From positions 123,497 to 187,496 of the forward strand of contig NZ_JBMVQZ010000008.1 in assembly GCF_049537155.1 (NCBI RefSeq): a DNA stretch of 64,000 nucleotides. Reading direction: 5' to 3'. This DNA is from Limisphaera sp049537155. Lineage in GTDB: Bacteria > Verrucomicrobiota > Verrucomicrobiia > Limisphaerales > Limisphaeraceae. Every line of letters begins with the position of its first letter. Position 1 is the stretch's first letter. Shown piece after piece: positions 35,290-43,843 of the stretch. The translations under genes and the position numbers were made by a program. The notes beneath the pieces were generated by a model, which was given only the letters and a program-made list of their open reading frames with translations, ran no database searches and was not told the DNA's origin.

Positions 35290-37689
35290 ATGCGTGGCAA
35301 CCATGGAGTGCGAGGGGCCGCCGGCAGATGGCGGCGGGCATGGCTTTGGGCAATGGGATGTGCGGTCTGCCTGGCGGGGTTGCCCCCGGTATCACCGGCG
35401 CGAGCTGCCAGCGCCACCGGGACGGAGGGGGAACCCGCCGCGGAGAAGCCGATCGTGGCCCCGCGTTTGGAGGCGTCTCCGGCAGATGCGCGGATCGCTT
35501 ACGTGACGGCGCGGATCCTGGAGGCCCAGCATTACACGCGGCAACGGCTCGACGACGAGGTGTCCTCGCGGTTGCTGGATCGGTACCTCGAATCCTACGA
35601 TCCCCAGCATCTGCATTTTTTGCAGTCGGATCTGCGAGAATTCGATTTCTACCGGCACCGTCTGGATGATTACATCCTGCGTCGGTTCGACACCACGCCG
35701 GCCTTCGAGATCTTTGAGCGGTTCTTCGAACGGCTGCAGCAGCGTGTGTCCTACGTGGAGGAGCTGCTGCGCAGGGAGGAATTCCGCTTCGACACTGACG
35801 AGCGCATCCAGGTGGACCGGCGGGAGGCGCCCTATCCGAAGGATCTCGCGGAAGCCAGGAAGCTCTGGCGCGAGCGGCTTCGCTATGAGTATTTGCAGGA
35901 GAAACTCAACGGTGAAAAGCACCAGCAGATCACCAACACGCTGATCCGCCGGTACCATCGCAACCTTCGGATGTTCGCGGAGTGGGACAATGCGGACGTG
36001 TTGCAGGTCTTCCTCAACGCGCTGGCCCACGTCTACGACCCGCACTCGGATTACCTGGGCAGGCAGCAGATGGAGAACTTCGCGATGGGGATGAACCTCT
36101 CCTTGGAAGGGATCGGCGCCGAACTGACCTCGCCGGACGGTTACTGCACCATCCGGCGCCTGATCCCGGGTGGGCCGGCCGAGCGAAGCAAGAAGCTCAA
36201 ACCCAAGGACCGCATCGTGGGGGTGGCACAGGGGGACGGCCCGTTCGTGGACGTGGTGGACATGAACCTGAACAAGGTGGTGGAGCTCATCCGCGGGCCA
36301 AAGGGAACCACGGTCCGGTTGCTGGTCATTCCGGCTGAGGCGCCGGATCCCTCCGTGCGCAAGGTGGTCACCCTGGTGCGCGACAAGATCCGTCTGGAAG
36401 ACCAGGCTGCCAAGGCCCGCCTGGTCGAATGGCCGGACGAGGACGGCACGGTCCGACGCATCGGGATCATTGACCTGCCGTCCTTTTACTCGACGATGGA
36501 TTTTACCGGATCGGAGGAGCGTTCCGACTACCGCAGTTGCGCCGCCGACGTGGCGCGACTGATCCGGAAACTCAAGGCGGAGGGGATGGAGGCGCTGATC
36601 CTGGATTTGCGTCGCAACGGCGGGGGATCGCTGGACGAGGCCATCCGGATCGCGGGTTTCTTCATTCCTCGCGGTCCCATCGTTCAGGTCCGCGATGGTG
36701 AGGGCCGGGTCGTGCTCAAGGAGGATCGTGACCCGCGCATGATCTGGGACGGTCCCATGGTGGTGTTGACCAGCCGGTTCAGTGCCTCGGCGTCGGAGAT
36801 CGTGGCTGCCGCGCTCCAGGATTACGGCCGGGCGGTGCTGGTGGGTGATGCGTCCACACACGGCAAAGGCACGGTGCAGGCACCCAGTCTGTTGCGGAAC
36901 TTCATGCGGCCCAGCGCCACGCTCACCCAGGATCCCGGCCTGCTCAAGTACACCATCAGCAAGTTTTACCGTGCCAACGGCGAGTCCACACAGTTGAAAG
37001 GTGTGGTGCCGGACATCGTGTTGCCTTCGGTCCTGAACGTCTCCAAGGAGGTGGGAGAAAGCGCGTTGGACAATCCGTTGCCCTGGGACAAGATCGAAAG
37101 CGCGAAGTTCGAACCGCTCGACTGGGTGGCACCCTACCTGGAAGAGCTCCGGAAACGTTCGGCCGAACGTGTGGCCGCGTCCCGGGATTTTGCCTATGTG
37201 CGCGAGGACATCGAGCGGTTCCTGCAACAGCAGGCCGATCGCACCATCTCCCTGAACGAGCAGGAGCGGCTGCGCGAAAAGGAGGAACTGGAAGCACGAC
37301 GGAAGGCCCGGCAGAAGGAGAGGTTGGCGCGCCACGAAGTTCAGCCCAAGATGTGGGAGATCACCCTGGCTGATGTGGACAAGCCCGGGCTGCCGGAGCC
37401 GGTCACACCAGCAAATCCGTCTGCCCGGAACTCGGACAGTCCGGGCTCCGGCCTCGGAACCAACCAGCTGGCATCGGCCTCCGCCCCGGGCGAGAACCCG
37501 GACGGGGCCCCCGCAGCCGATCCTGCCGACGAGGACCCGTTGGACGAGGACGACAGCACATCTCCCGCACACGACTTTGTTCTGCGTGAAGCGGAGATGA
37601 TCGTGGTGGACTACCTGCACCTGTGGTCCAAGGATCACCCTCTCACCGCCCGTCGGACGGCTTCCACAGCCCCGGTGGGACAACCCTGA
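35290..37689 (+). CDS. Tail-specific periplasmic protease (Prc/Tsp-type S41)
   Basis: This large S41 protease acts in the periplasm on proteins recognised by their C-termini. The 799-residue product has a signal peptide (about residues 1-39, ending SPARA), the Tsp N-terminal domain (ILEAQHYTRQRLDDEVSSRL; LESYDPQHLHFLQSD), a PDZ domain at about 270-345 (LEGIGAELTSPDGYCTIRRL), and the catalytic domain. Ser500 is in TSRFSASASEIVA and Lys526 in STHGKGTVQ. The Prc C-terminal region ends in an acidic low-complexity segment. The ATG at 35290 is used; TTG and GTG codons lie 21 and 6 bases upstream. No symbol is assigned, because prc paralogs are common here. Confidence 0.93.
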   Translation: MRGNHGVRGAAGRWRRAWLWAMGCAVCLAGLPPVSPARAASATGTEGEPAAEKPIVAPRLEASPADARIAYVTARILEAQHYTRQRLDDEVSSRLLDRYLESYDPQHLHFLQSDLREFDFYRHRLDDYILRRFDTTPAFEIFERFFERLQQRVSYVEELLRREEFRFDTDERIQVDRREAPYPKDLAEARKLWRERLRYEYLQEKLNGEKHQQITNTLIRRYHRNLRMFAEWDNADVLQVFLNALAHVYDPHSDYLGRQQMENFAMGMNLSLEGIGAELTSPDGYCTIRRLIPGGPAERSKKLKPKDRIVGVAQGDGPFVDVVDMNLNKVVELIRGPKGTTVRLLVIPAEAPDPSVRKVVTLVRDKIRLEDQAAKARLVEWPDEDGTVRRIGIIDLPSFYSTMDFTGSEERSDYRSCAADVARLIRKLKAEGMEALILDLRRNGGGSLDEAIRIAGFFIPRGPIVQVRDGEGRVVLKEDRDPRMIWDGPMVVLTSRFSASASEIVAAALQDYGRAVLVGDASTHGKGTVQAPSLLRNFMRPSATLTQDPGLLKYTISKFYRANGESTQLKGVVPDIVLPSVLNVSKEVGESALDNPLPWDKIESAKFEPLDWVAPYLEELRKRSAERVAASRDFAYVREDIERFLQQQADRTISLNEQERLREKEELEARRKARQKERLARHEVQPKMWEITLADVDKPGLPEPVTPANPSARNSDSPGSGLGTNQLASASAPGENPDGAPAADPADEDPLDEDDSTSPAHDFVLREAEMIVVDYLHLWSKDHPLTARRTASTAPVGQP

Positions 37690-37709
37690 ATCCGAAAGGA
37701 AGTGTCATC

Positions 37710-38318
37710 ATGAAACTTTGCCCCGTATTGTTGGGCGCCGCCCTCGCGATTGCCCAAGTGCCCCCGGCCGCGGCGCAGGGAGCCGGGGCGGTCATCGTCA
37801 AACAGCGCGCCAAGGAATTGGTGAATCAGAACAACGTTCGCCAAGGGGTCACGACCCCGGCGGAGCAGGTGGCCGCCCCCGCGCAGGCGACTTCACAGGC
37901 GGCACAAGCCGCGGCCGCAGCCGCCCAGGCGGCCATCGCGCAAGTGGTGAAGGCGCTGGAACCGCTCAAGGGACCGGGGGCGGTGACGGCGGAAGAAAAA
38001 GATGCGCTCGTCAAGGCCCTGACCGCGGCTGCTCGAGGACCGCAGAAGCCTGCCGAGACCAGGTTGCGAGAAGTGGTGGAAGCCCTGGCACGGGCGCTGC
38101 CGGGCGCCGTGCTCGAAGAGGGTGAGCTCCGTCGGCTGGGCACGGACTTGTATGCGCTGGTAAACGGCGCCAGCCTGGCGCCCGGGCGCACCCGGCAGAT
38201 CCTGGACGACGTACAGGCGATTCTTCAGGTCGGCGGGGTGCGACGGGCCCGGGCCCTCGATGTGGTCCGGCGGCTGGAACAGGTGGTGCAGTCGCTGCAA
38301 CAGCCGGTCACGCCGTAG
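37710..38318 (+). CDS. Exported Ala-rich helical protein of unknown function
   Basis: The 202-residue product starts with a signal peptide (MKLCPVLLGAALAIAQVPPA, cleavage likely after AAAQ). The mature part is dominated by Ala, Gln, Val and Leu helices, with a run of Ala/Gln (about residues 55-75) and two further helical blocks (ETRLREVVEALARAL; DVVRRLEQVVQSLQ). No family was recognised. GAAAGGAAG sits upstream of the ATG at a good distance. It starts 20 bases after the Prc-type protease stop, so it is very likely co-transcribed with it and could be its substrate or partner. Confidence 0.7.
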   Translation: MKLCPVLLGAALAIAQVPPAAAQGAGAVIVKQRAKELVNQNNVRQGVTTPAEQVAAPAQATSQAAQAAAAAAQAAIAQVVKALEPLKGPGAVTAEEKDALVKALTAAARGPQKPAETRLREVVEALARALPGAVLEEGELRRLGTDLYALVNGASLAPGRTRQILDDVQAILQVGGVRRARALDVVRRLEQVVQSLQQPVTP

Positions 38319-38335
38319 GACTGCACACTTTCCTC

Positions 38336-38776
38336 CTATCTCCCGGCCGCGGGACTTTCCCCCTGCGGAGGCACTTCCTTCGTCAGCGCGGTTCCGCACT
38401 GGAAGCAAAAACGGGACTGGGGCGGACAGAGTTGTTGGCATGCCGGACAGGTCAGGTGCGCTTCCAGGTGCCGGTAGTGAATGACCAGGTTTCGTGTGTA
38501 CGGGATCCAGGTGAACAGGTAGGCCAGGATGAACACCGAGTCGCGCTGGCGCAGCGCATACACCAGCAACAGGAGGGAACCCGCCAGGCTCAACCACCAG
38601 AAGGCCGGGGGCACCACCACCCGTTTGAGCTTTTCCGTGGCGTACCACTGGACCAGAAAGCGGGAAAAAAACAGCACGTTGCCCGCGTAGCCGATGAACT
38701 TCCAGACGCTCCAGCGGACACCCAGGAACTGCCCTCCCGGGAAAAGCCACGATTCCAGCCCGTCCATGGGGGCCAT
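38336..38776 (-). CDS. LAB_N-domain membrane protein with C-terminal zinc ribbon
   Basis: The 146-residue product has the short membrane domain found at the N-terminus of some lipid-A-disaccharide synthases (LAB_N): WKFIGYAGNVLFFSRFLVQW, then VVVPPAFWWLSLAGSLLLL and SVFILAYLFTWIPYTRNLVI. A C-terminal zinc-ribbon-like tail with two Cys pairs (CPAC and CFQC about 17 residues apart) follows. In other bacteria the domain stands alone or is fused to LpxB or a phosphatase; it is related to small PQ-loop proteins. Two ATGs (38776, 38767) are equally possible starts. No lpx genes are nearby. Confidence 0.75.
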   Translation of the reverse strand: MAPMDGLESWLFPGGQFLGVRWSVWKFIGYAGNVLFFSRFLVQWYATEKLKRVVVPPAFWWLSLAGSLLLLVYALRQRDSVFILAYLFTWIPYTRNLVIHYRHLEAHLTCPACQQLCPPQSRFCFQCGTALTKEVPPQGESPAAGR

Positions 38777-39348
38777 TGTAGGGGTGCGAAGACCGGCAGC
38801 AATCTCGCGCCGACCCGTTCTGCCGGACTCCGGCTCCACACCTTCTGATGGCCTGCCCTGCAAGCCACCTTGAGGTCCGCTCCCGCGACCGGCTGCAAGC
38901 TTGGCAAGCGGCCGCGCCTCGCCGGAGGGCCTGGATGGGCATGTGATGCCAGGAGCGGACCCGTGGCACCCCGCGGGGGCTTGTGGACCAGGAGCCGCAG
39001 CGTTTCACCGGCAGGAGGCGGAGGAAGCGTGCGTGCGCACTCGCCGAGGATGCGAACCCCCACGGTCCGGAAGCCGAGTCGGTTGCCGCACACGGGTTCT
39101 CCCCGCCGGTGGCCTGGCCGCGGGGACGGGATCGCACGGACTACGGCGGTTTCGCCTGGCCTTCTCGAGTTGCAGACGCGGACGGACGGCGGAGGCGAAA
39201 ACCCGGTTGTCGGGCCAAGAGCCGCGCCTTGGGCCGCAAACGCGGCGTTTGCGACTAAGCTCCTTTTCAGATGCCGCAGCGTGGATCCGCAGGTTGGAGG
39301 CCGGATCGGCCGTGGATGGATGGGCCTTGCCGCCGCGGCGGTGGACGG
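38777..39348. other. Intergenic region with an inverted repeat
   Basis: These 572 bases contain no credible gene. The one structural feature noticed is the 19-base inverted repeat at 39235-39253, listed separately. Confidence 0.5.
39235..39253. repeat. Perfect 19-base inverted repeat (9-base arms)
   Basis: CGCAAACGC and GCGTTTGCG flank a single G. On the plus strand it is followed after ten bases by CCTTTTC; no run of Ts follows directly on either strand, so it is not a standard intrinsic terminator. It lies 96 bases or more past the end of the minus-strand gene at 39349 and may act as its transcription stop, or it may be a protein-binding site. Confidence 0.4.
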
Positions 39349-39768
39349 TCATGGCCGGGGCGGGGCCGGATTGGTGCCCCCTTGAGCAGGGGCCTGTGTG
39401 CCTGCCGGGGGCGCACCCGTGCCGGGCCCGACCTGGACCCGGTACCGGTCGAGGATGGGCTGGAAATCGGGGTGTTGCCGCGCGTAGTCGGCCAGATGAC
39501 CCAGGAACACCCTGGCCAGCGGAACGGTGGCCTTGTTGTAGATGTCCATCATCTGGCCGACCTGGGGCTCCAATCGTTGCACGTCCTTTCGCAGCGCGAC
39601 GTACTGCCGCAGGAGGTAGAGGTTGAGCGCGCCGGTCACCATGATCATGAGCACCAACGCCGCCTGCAACTGGGTCTGGAGTCTGGCAACGGCGCGCGTG
39701 AGGTCCTCTGCCGAGGATCGAGGGGTCTGCGGTGCAGATGGGGCAGTGGGTGCGGAGTTCTCGTTCAT
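39349..39768 (-). CDS. Small single-pass membrane protein of unknown function
   Basis: The 139-residue product has a Pro/Ala/Ser-rich N-terminus, one hydrophobic helix (LVLMIMVTGALNLYLL, about residues 39-54), then a charged helical region (RKDVQRLEPQVGQMM), a conserved-looking stretch ARQHPDFQPILDRYRV, and a Gly/Pro/Ala-rich tail. No family was recognised. Layout and the ending of the helical part resemble the next minus-strand gene upstream, 37 bases away, so the two look like co-transcribed paralogs. Confidence 0.65.
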   Translation of the reverse strand: MNENSAPTAPSAPQTPRSSAEDLTRAVARLQTQLQAALVLMIMVTGALNLYLLRQYVALRKDVQRLEPQVGQMMDIYNKATVPLARVFLGHLADYARQHPDFQPILDRYRVQVGPGTGAPPAGTQAPAQGGTNPAPPRP

Positions 39769-39805
39769 GGCAGTCAAGAGTCTGGGGAAACGGATCAGGC
39801 GTGTT

Positions 39806-40096
39806 TCAAGGCTGGCGGCCGGCCGGCCGGTTTCCGGTGCCCGCGTTGGCGGCCGGGTTCTTCAGCCCCACGGAGATGAGGATCGGGTCAATGGCCGGGT
39901 TGGTCTGACTGTAGGCGATGGCCTCGCGGGCCAGGGAATCCAGTGTGGCTCGAACGGTGTTGATCTGGTTGGCCACGTCTTGGAGCGACCTGGCCTTGCG
40001 GATCAATTGCACGTTCAAGAACGTGAGCCCCAGCGTGCCGAGCGTGAAGACCAGCAACACGCCGAGCAGGGCGGGTGTAAGCGAGCTGTTTTTCAT
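39806..40096 (-). CDS. Small single-pass membrane protein of unknown function
   Basis: The 96-residue product begins MKNSSLTPALLGVLLVFTLG, giving a hydrophobic helix at about residues 8-27. It then has a charged helical part (IRKARSLQDVANQINTVRAT), a stretch AYSQTNPAIDPILISVGLK, and a polar tail. The segment with Pro-x-x-x-PIL corresponds to ARQHPDFQPIL in the downstream neighbour, suggesting duplication. The frame is open upstream, but the ATG at 40096 begins the membrane helix. Function is unknown. Confidence 0.65.
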   Translation of the reverse strand: MKNSSLTPALLGVLLVFTLGTLGLTFLNVQLIRKARSLQDVANQINTVRATLDSLAREAIAYSQTNPAIDPILISVGLKNPAANAGTGNRPAGRQP

Positions 40097-40214
40097 AGGC
40101 ACCGGCCCGGACTCTAACGGGTTGCCCCCGGAGGTCCAAGCAATTTCCCGGGATCCGGGACCCCTGCGCTCCGGAAACCGCCACGCCCCGGGCTGGACCG
40201 GGCCCAACCCTGGC

Positions 40215-40260
40215 CGGCGCGCCGGGGTTCAGCGGAGGTTTTTGATCGGAGCCCATGGCG
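40215..40260 (+). repeat. 46-base intergenic repeat, copy 1
   Basis: This sequence is 44/46 identical to 44786-44831. It carries AGCGGAGG and CGGAGC (Shine-Dalgarno-like) and ends in ATGGCG, which opens a 11-codon frame ending at 40290. It lies about 130 bases upstream of the response-regulator gene. The two differences are at positions 28 and 39 of the element (T/A and C/G). Confidence 0.7.
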
Positions 40261-40390
40261 TTCTCGGCCCCCTGTGGTCCGTGCAGCTGAAACAGCCCTG
40301 CGGGGGCTCCCGCGTGGTGGGTTTCCCTGTTGCAAATGACCATGTTTCTGCGCCAGAATGGCTGCAAACAGCGGCGTTGGGAGCGGAGAC

Positions 40391-41101
40391 ATGACGCAGC
40401 GGCATCACGCCCAACCGGAGGGCAGGAAAGCCCGGATCCTTTTGGTGGACGACCACGCCGTCGTTCGCTTCGGGATTGCCCAGCTCATCAACCGGCAACC
40501 GGACATGGAGGTGTGCGGCGAGGAGGCCGACGCAGGCGCGGCCTTTTCAGCCGCCGAACGACTGAAACCGGACCTGGTGATCGCCGACCTTTCGTTGAAG
40601 GAGTCCAGCGGGCTTGAACTGGTGCGCAATCTCAAGGCGCGTTTCCCCTCCATGCCCATCCTCGTTCTGAGCGTCCACGACGAATCCGTTTACGCCGAAG
40701 TGGCCTTCCGGGCGGGTGCCATGGGGTACCTGATGAAGGATCAGGCGCTGGACAAGGTGCTGGAAGCAGTGCGCCGGTTGCTGAACGGCTCGGTTTACGT
40801 CAGCGACGCCATGGCGGTGAAACTCCTCCAAAAACAATTGCAAAAACATCCCGCTCCCGCCGCTTCGCCCGCCGACCTGCTCAGCGACCGCGAACTGGAG
40901 GTGTTCGAACTGATTGGCCGGTGGAAAACCACGCGCCAAATCGCCCAGGAACTCCATCTCAGCGTTAAAACGGTGGAATACTACCGGGAGCAGATCAAAC
41001 GCAAACTGGGCCTGAAAAACGCGGTCGAACTCGTCCAGCATGCCACGGCCTGGGTGGAACGGACCACCTCCACCGCCCCGCCGGATTCCACCGACGCCTA
41101 G
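40391..41101 (+). CDS. NarL/LuxR-family response regulator
   Basis: This is a two-component transcription regulator. The 236-residue product has a receiver domain with Asp20-Asp21 (RILLVDDHAVVRFG), the phospho-acceptor Asp66 (LVIADLSLKESSG), the switch Ser in ILVLSVHDES and the Lys in YLMKD. A LuxR-type helix-turn-helix near residues 165-225 (LSDRELEVFELIGRWKTTRQ, then HLSVKTVEYYREQIKRKL) follows. The ATG at 40391 has GAGCGGAGA upstream; an in-frame ATG at 40358 lacks similarity. No histidine kinase adjoins it, so it is an orphan here. The DUF3472 gene follows after 13 bases. Confidence 0.93.
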   Translation: MTQRHHAQPEGRKARILLVDDHAVVRFGIAQLINRQPDMEVCGEEADAGAAFSAAERLKPDLVIADLSLKESSGLELVRNLKARFPSMPILVLSVHDESVYAEVAFRAGAMGYLMKDQALDKVLEAVRRLLNGSVYVSDAMAVKLLQKQLQKHPAPAASPADLLSDRELEVFELIGRWKTTRQIAQELHLSVKTVEYYREQIKRKLGLKNAVELVQHATAWVERTTSTAPPDSTDA

Positions 41102-41114
41102 GAGGCAGGGTCCC

Positions 41115-42032
41115 GTGAAGGGCGTCTCCCCACCGATGGCGCGCCATGCCTTTTCCAAGGGCGGGCGGTCTTGCGCGGCTTTCCCGTCGCTTCTCGTTCT
41201 ATTGGGGCTGCTCGGGGCCGGCCCGGCAGGTGGCCTGGCGGCAGAAGAGGGCCTGCCACGCGCAGCGCGGTCGGTTCACCTGGCCTGGCTGGCGCCGTCG
41301 GCCGACGTGTTCACGTTGGAGACCTGCGTGGAACGGACGGTGCCGGGGTCGTTCTTCATGGTCTGCGGCTGGCAGGTGGGCTATTTCGGCTTGCAAGAGC
41401 TGACCGACGGACGGCGGGTGTTGCTCTTTTCCGTTTGGGACGATGCGCAGGGGGACGACCCCGCTGCCGTCCCCGCGGATCGTCGGGTCGAAGTGGTGTC
41501 GCACGCTGAGGGTGTGCGGATTCGCCGCTTTGGCGGGGAAGGCACCGGCGGACAGGCCATGATGGACTTTTCCTGGCGAACGAACGTGCCCTACCGATTC
41601 CTGGTCCGGGCCAGGGTGGAAGGCGAGCGGACCCGGTATGCCGGCTGGGTTCGCGACGGAGAGTCGGGCAGTTGGCGGCATGTGGTGACCTTTCGGGCGC
41701 GGACGGGCGGACAGTCCATGACCGGGCTCTATTCGTTCCTGGAAGACTTTCGGCGCGATGGACGAAGCGCAGCAGAGGAACGTCGGGCCTCTTTCGGGAG
41801 CGGTTGGATTCGTGAGCTGTCCGGATCCTGGCGAGCGCTCACGCGGGCACGTTTCACCGCTTCGGGTGCGCCATGGGAAGCACGCGACAGCATCCGTGCC
41901 GAGGTTCGCCACCGGGACACTTTCGTTCTGGCCACCGGCGGCAAGGTGCGGCCCGAGCTGCCGCCGGGATCGGTCCTGGAAATCCGGGCTCCCGGAGGAA
42001 ACCCGCCAAGGGACCTGCCCGAGGAATTCTGA
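41115..42032 (+). CDS. Exported DUF3472-like protein
   Basis: The product has a signal peptide (hydrophobic core SLLVLLGLLGAGPAGGLA, cleavage near AAEE) and a body like DUF3472: PGSFFMVCGWQVGYFGLQEL, VLLFSVWDDAQGDDP, VRIRRFGGEGTGGQAMMDFS, YRFLVRARVEGERTRYAGWV and TGLYSFLEDFRRDG. Function of the family is unknown; it often accompanies carbohydrate-related genes. GTG at 41115 has GGAGG nine bases upstream and gives 305 residues; an ATG at 41136 gives 298 but lacks a binding site. It is probably co-transcribed with the regulator. Cleavage position is inferred. Confidence 0.8.
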   Translation: MKGVSPPMARHAFSKGGRSCAAFPSLLVLLGLLGAGPAGGLAAEEGLPRAARSVHLAWLAPSADVFTLETCVERTVPGSFFMVCGWQVGYFGLQELTDGRRVLLFSVWDDAQGDDPAAVPADRRVEVVSHAEGVRIRRFGGEGTGGQAMMDFSWRTNVPYRFLVRARVEGERTRYAGWVRDGESGSWRHVVTFRARTGGQSMTGLYSFLEDFRRDGRSAAEERRASFGSGWIRELSGSWRALTRARFTASGAPWEARDSIRAEVRHRDTFVLATGGKVRPELPPGSVLEIRAPGGNPPRDLPEEF

Positions 42033-42250
42033 CTTCTTCGGGACTGTGCCGGGGGCGGGGGCAGGTGCCAACGGGGGGGCAGCCGGCAGCGGTTTGGGGT
42101 CCGCGGGCCGGAAGGAAGGTGGCTCCACGGCGCGGATGACGAGATGGGCCAGTGGCGTGTGGGACCCCACGCTTCGGACGTCAAACAGGCTGCCCGCGTA
42201 TGGTCCGGAGATTTTGACCCTGCCACCTCGGAGATCCACATTTCGGCGTC

Positions 42251-43699
42251 ATGAGCCCGATCTTGGTCTGGTTTCGACTGGATCTGCGTTTGGCGGATCA
42301 TGAGGCTTTGTGGCAGGCGGCCTCGGCGGGTGCGCCGGTGGTGCCGGTGTATGTATGGTCGCCCGAGGAGGAATTGCCCTGGGCTCCGGGCGGTGCGTCG
42401 CGTTGGTGGTTGCACCACTCGCTGGCTGCCTTGGACGCCTCGCTACGCAAACAAGGTCTGCGGCTGGTGATCCGGCGGGGGCCGGCGGCCGGGGCGCTCC
42501 TTGGTCTGGCAAAGGAGACGGGTGCCCGAGCGGTTTACGCCAACCGCCGGGTGGAGCCGGCCTGGCGCAAAATGGACTCCCGGGTGGCCGCCGCCCTGGG
42601 CCCTGCCGGTGTCGAATTCCGTGTCTGGCCGGACCTCTTCCTGTTCGAACCGGAGACGGTGCGTACGGGATCGGGCAAACCCTTCGAAGTGTTCACCGCG
42701 TTTTGGCGGAAGTGCCTGAGCCTGGCGGATCCGCCGCCGCCGTTGCCGCAACCCGGGCCGCTGCAGGGACCGAAGAGATGGCCGCCATCCGTTCCCTTGG
42801 AAGAGCTGGGTCTGCTGCCGCGACCGGACTGGGCCGGGGGACTGAGATCCGCGTGGGTGCCGGGTGAACCGGGTGCGCGGGACCGGTTGCGCCGGTTTTT
42901 GGAGGGGAGCTGGGACCTGTACGCAGAGCGCCGGAATCGGCCGGCCGAGGAGGGGACCTCGCGTTTGTCGGCTCACCTGCATTTCGGGGAGGTGTCGGCC
43001 CGCCAAGTGTGGCACGCGGTACGGTCCATGGCGGAGCGCAGGGGTTTGCCTGCCGCCCGATGGCGCGAGTCCGTGTTTCTGCGGGAACTGGGTTGGCGCG
43101 AGTTCGCTCATCACCTGCTTTGGCATCGGCCGGAGTGCACCGACCGGCCGCTGCGAACCGAGTGGGAACGGTTTCGCTGGCGGGAGGATGCGTCGGGCCT
43201 GCGGGCCTGGCAGAGGGGCCGGACGGGCTATCCGATTGTGGACGCCGGGATGCGAGAGCTGTGGACGACGGGCTGGATGCACAATCGCGTGCGGATGATC
43301 GTGGCCTCCTTTTTGGTGAAGGACCTGCGGATTGCCTGGCAGTCGGGCGCGCGATGGTTCTGGGACACCTTGGTGGACGCGGATCTGGCCAACAACACGC
43401 TGGGCTGGCAATGGACGGCCGGGTGTGGGGTGGACGCCGCGCCCTACTTCCGCGTGTTCCACCCGGTCCTTCAAGGGGAGAAGTTCGATCCGGACGGTGC
43501 ATACGTGCGGCGCTGGTGTCCCGAGTTGGCGCGCCTGCCGGCGCGTTGGATCCATCGCCCGTTCGAGGCGCCGCCATCGGTTCTCAAAGAGGCCGGCGTG
43601 CGGTTGGGCAGCGAGTATCCCGAGCCGATCGTGAGCCACGCGGCGGCACGTCAGGCCGCTCTGGCAGCATGGGAGTCCCTGCGCAGGGCGCTGCCGTGA
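42251..43699 (+). CDS. phrB: Deoxyribodipyrimidine photolyase
   Basis: The enzyme repairs UV-induced pyrimidine dimers using blue light, FAD and an antenna pigment. The 482-residue product has the N-terminal alpha/beta antenna domain (MSPILVWFRLDLRLADHEAL) and a C-terminal FAD domain. Key segments are SRLSAHLHFGEVSARQVWHA, FLRELGWREFAHHLLW, GYPIVDAGMRELWTTGWMHN (flavin-binding), DADLANNTLGWQWTAGCGVD and PYFRVFHPVLQGEKFDPDG. Most features fit class I CPD photolyases; a related cryptochrome cannot be excluded. It stands alone. Confidence 0.93.
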   Translation: MSPILVWFRLDLRLADHEALWQAASAGAPVVPVYVWSPEEELPWAPGGASRWWLHHSLAALDASLRKQGLRLVIRRGPAAGALLGLAKETGARAVYANRRVEPAWRKMDSRVAAALGPAGVEFRVWPDLFLFEPETVRTGSGKPFEVFTAFWRKCLSLADPPPPLPQPGPLQGPKRWPPSVPLEELGLLPRPDWAGGLRSAWVPGEPGARDRLRRFLEGSWDLYAERRNRPAEEGTSRLSAHLHFGEVSARQVWHAVRSMAERRGLPAARWRESVFLRELGWREFAHHLLWHRPECTDRPLRTEWERFRWREDASGLRAWQRGRTGYPIVDAGMRELWTTGWMHNRVRMIVASFLVKDLRIAWQSGARWFWDTLVDADLANNTLGWQWTAGCGVDAAPYFRVFHPVLQGEKFDPDGAYVRRWCPELARLPARWIHRPFEAPPSVLKEAGVRLGSEYPEPIVSHAAARQAALAAWESLRRALP

Positions 43700-43843
43700 G
43701 GGAGGATCGTCTGATGGCCATCCCCGGCCGGGCGCCGCGGCCGGGAGCACCGGGAGCGATCCGGATTTGACGCCCTCCCATCGTTGCGGGAATATCCCTG
43801 GATGACGGAAAGCAATCCAACCCTGCAAAGGAAGCACGGCAAA

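Noticed and set aside
42033..42239. Minus-strand frame in the gap before the photolyase gene, continuing antisense to the DUF3472 gene
   Set aside because: The first 60-70 residues look somewhat protein-like, but the only start is GTG without a ribosome binding site, and the rest is antisense to a better-supported gene. No family was recognised.
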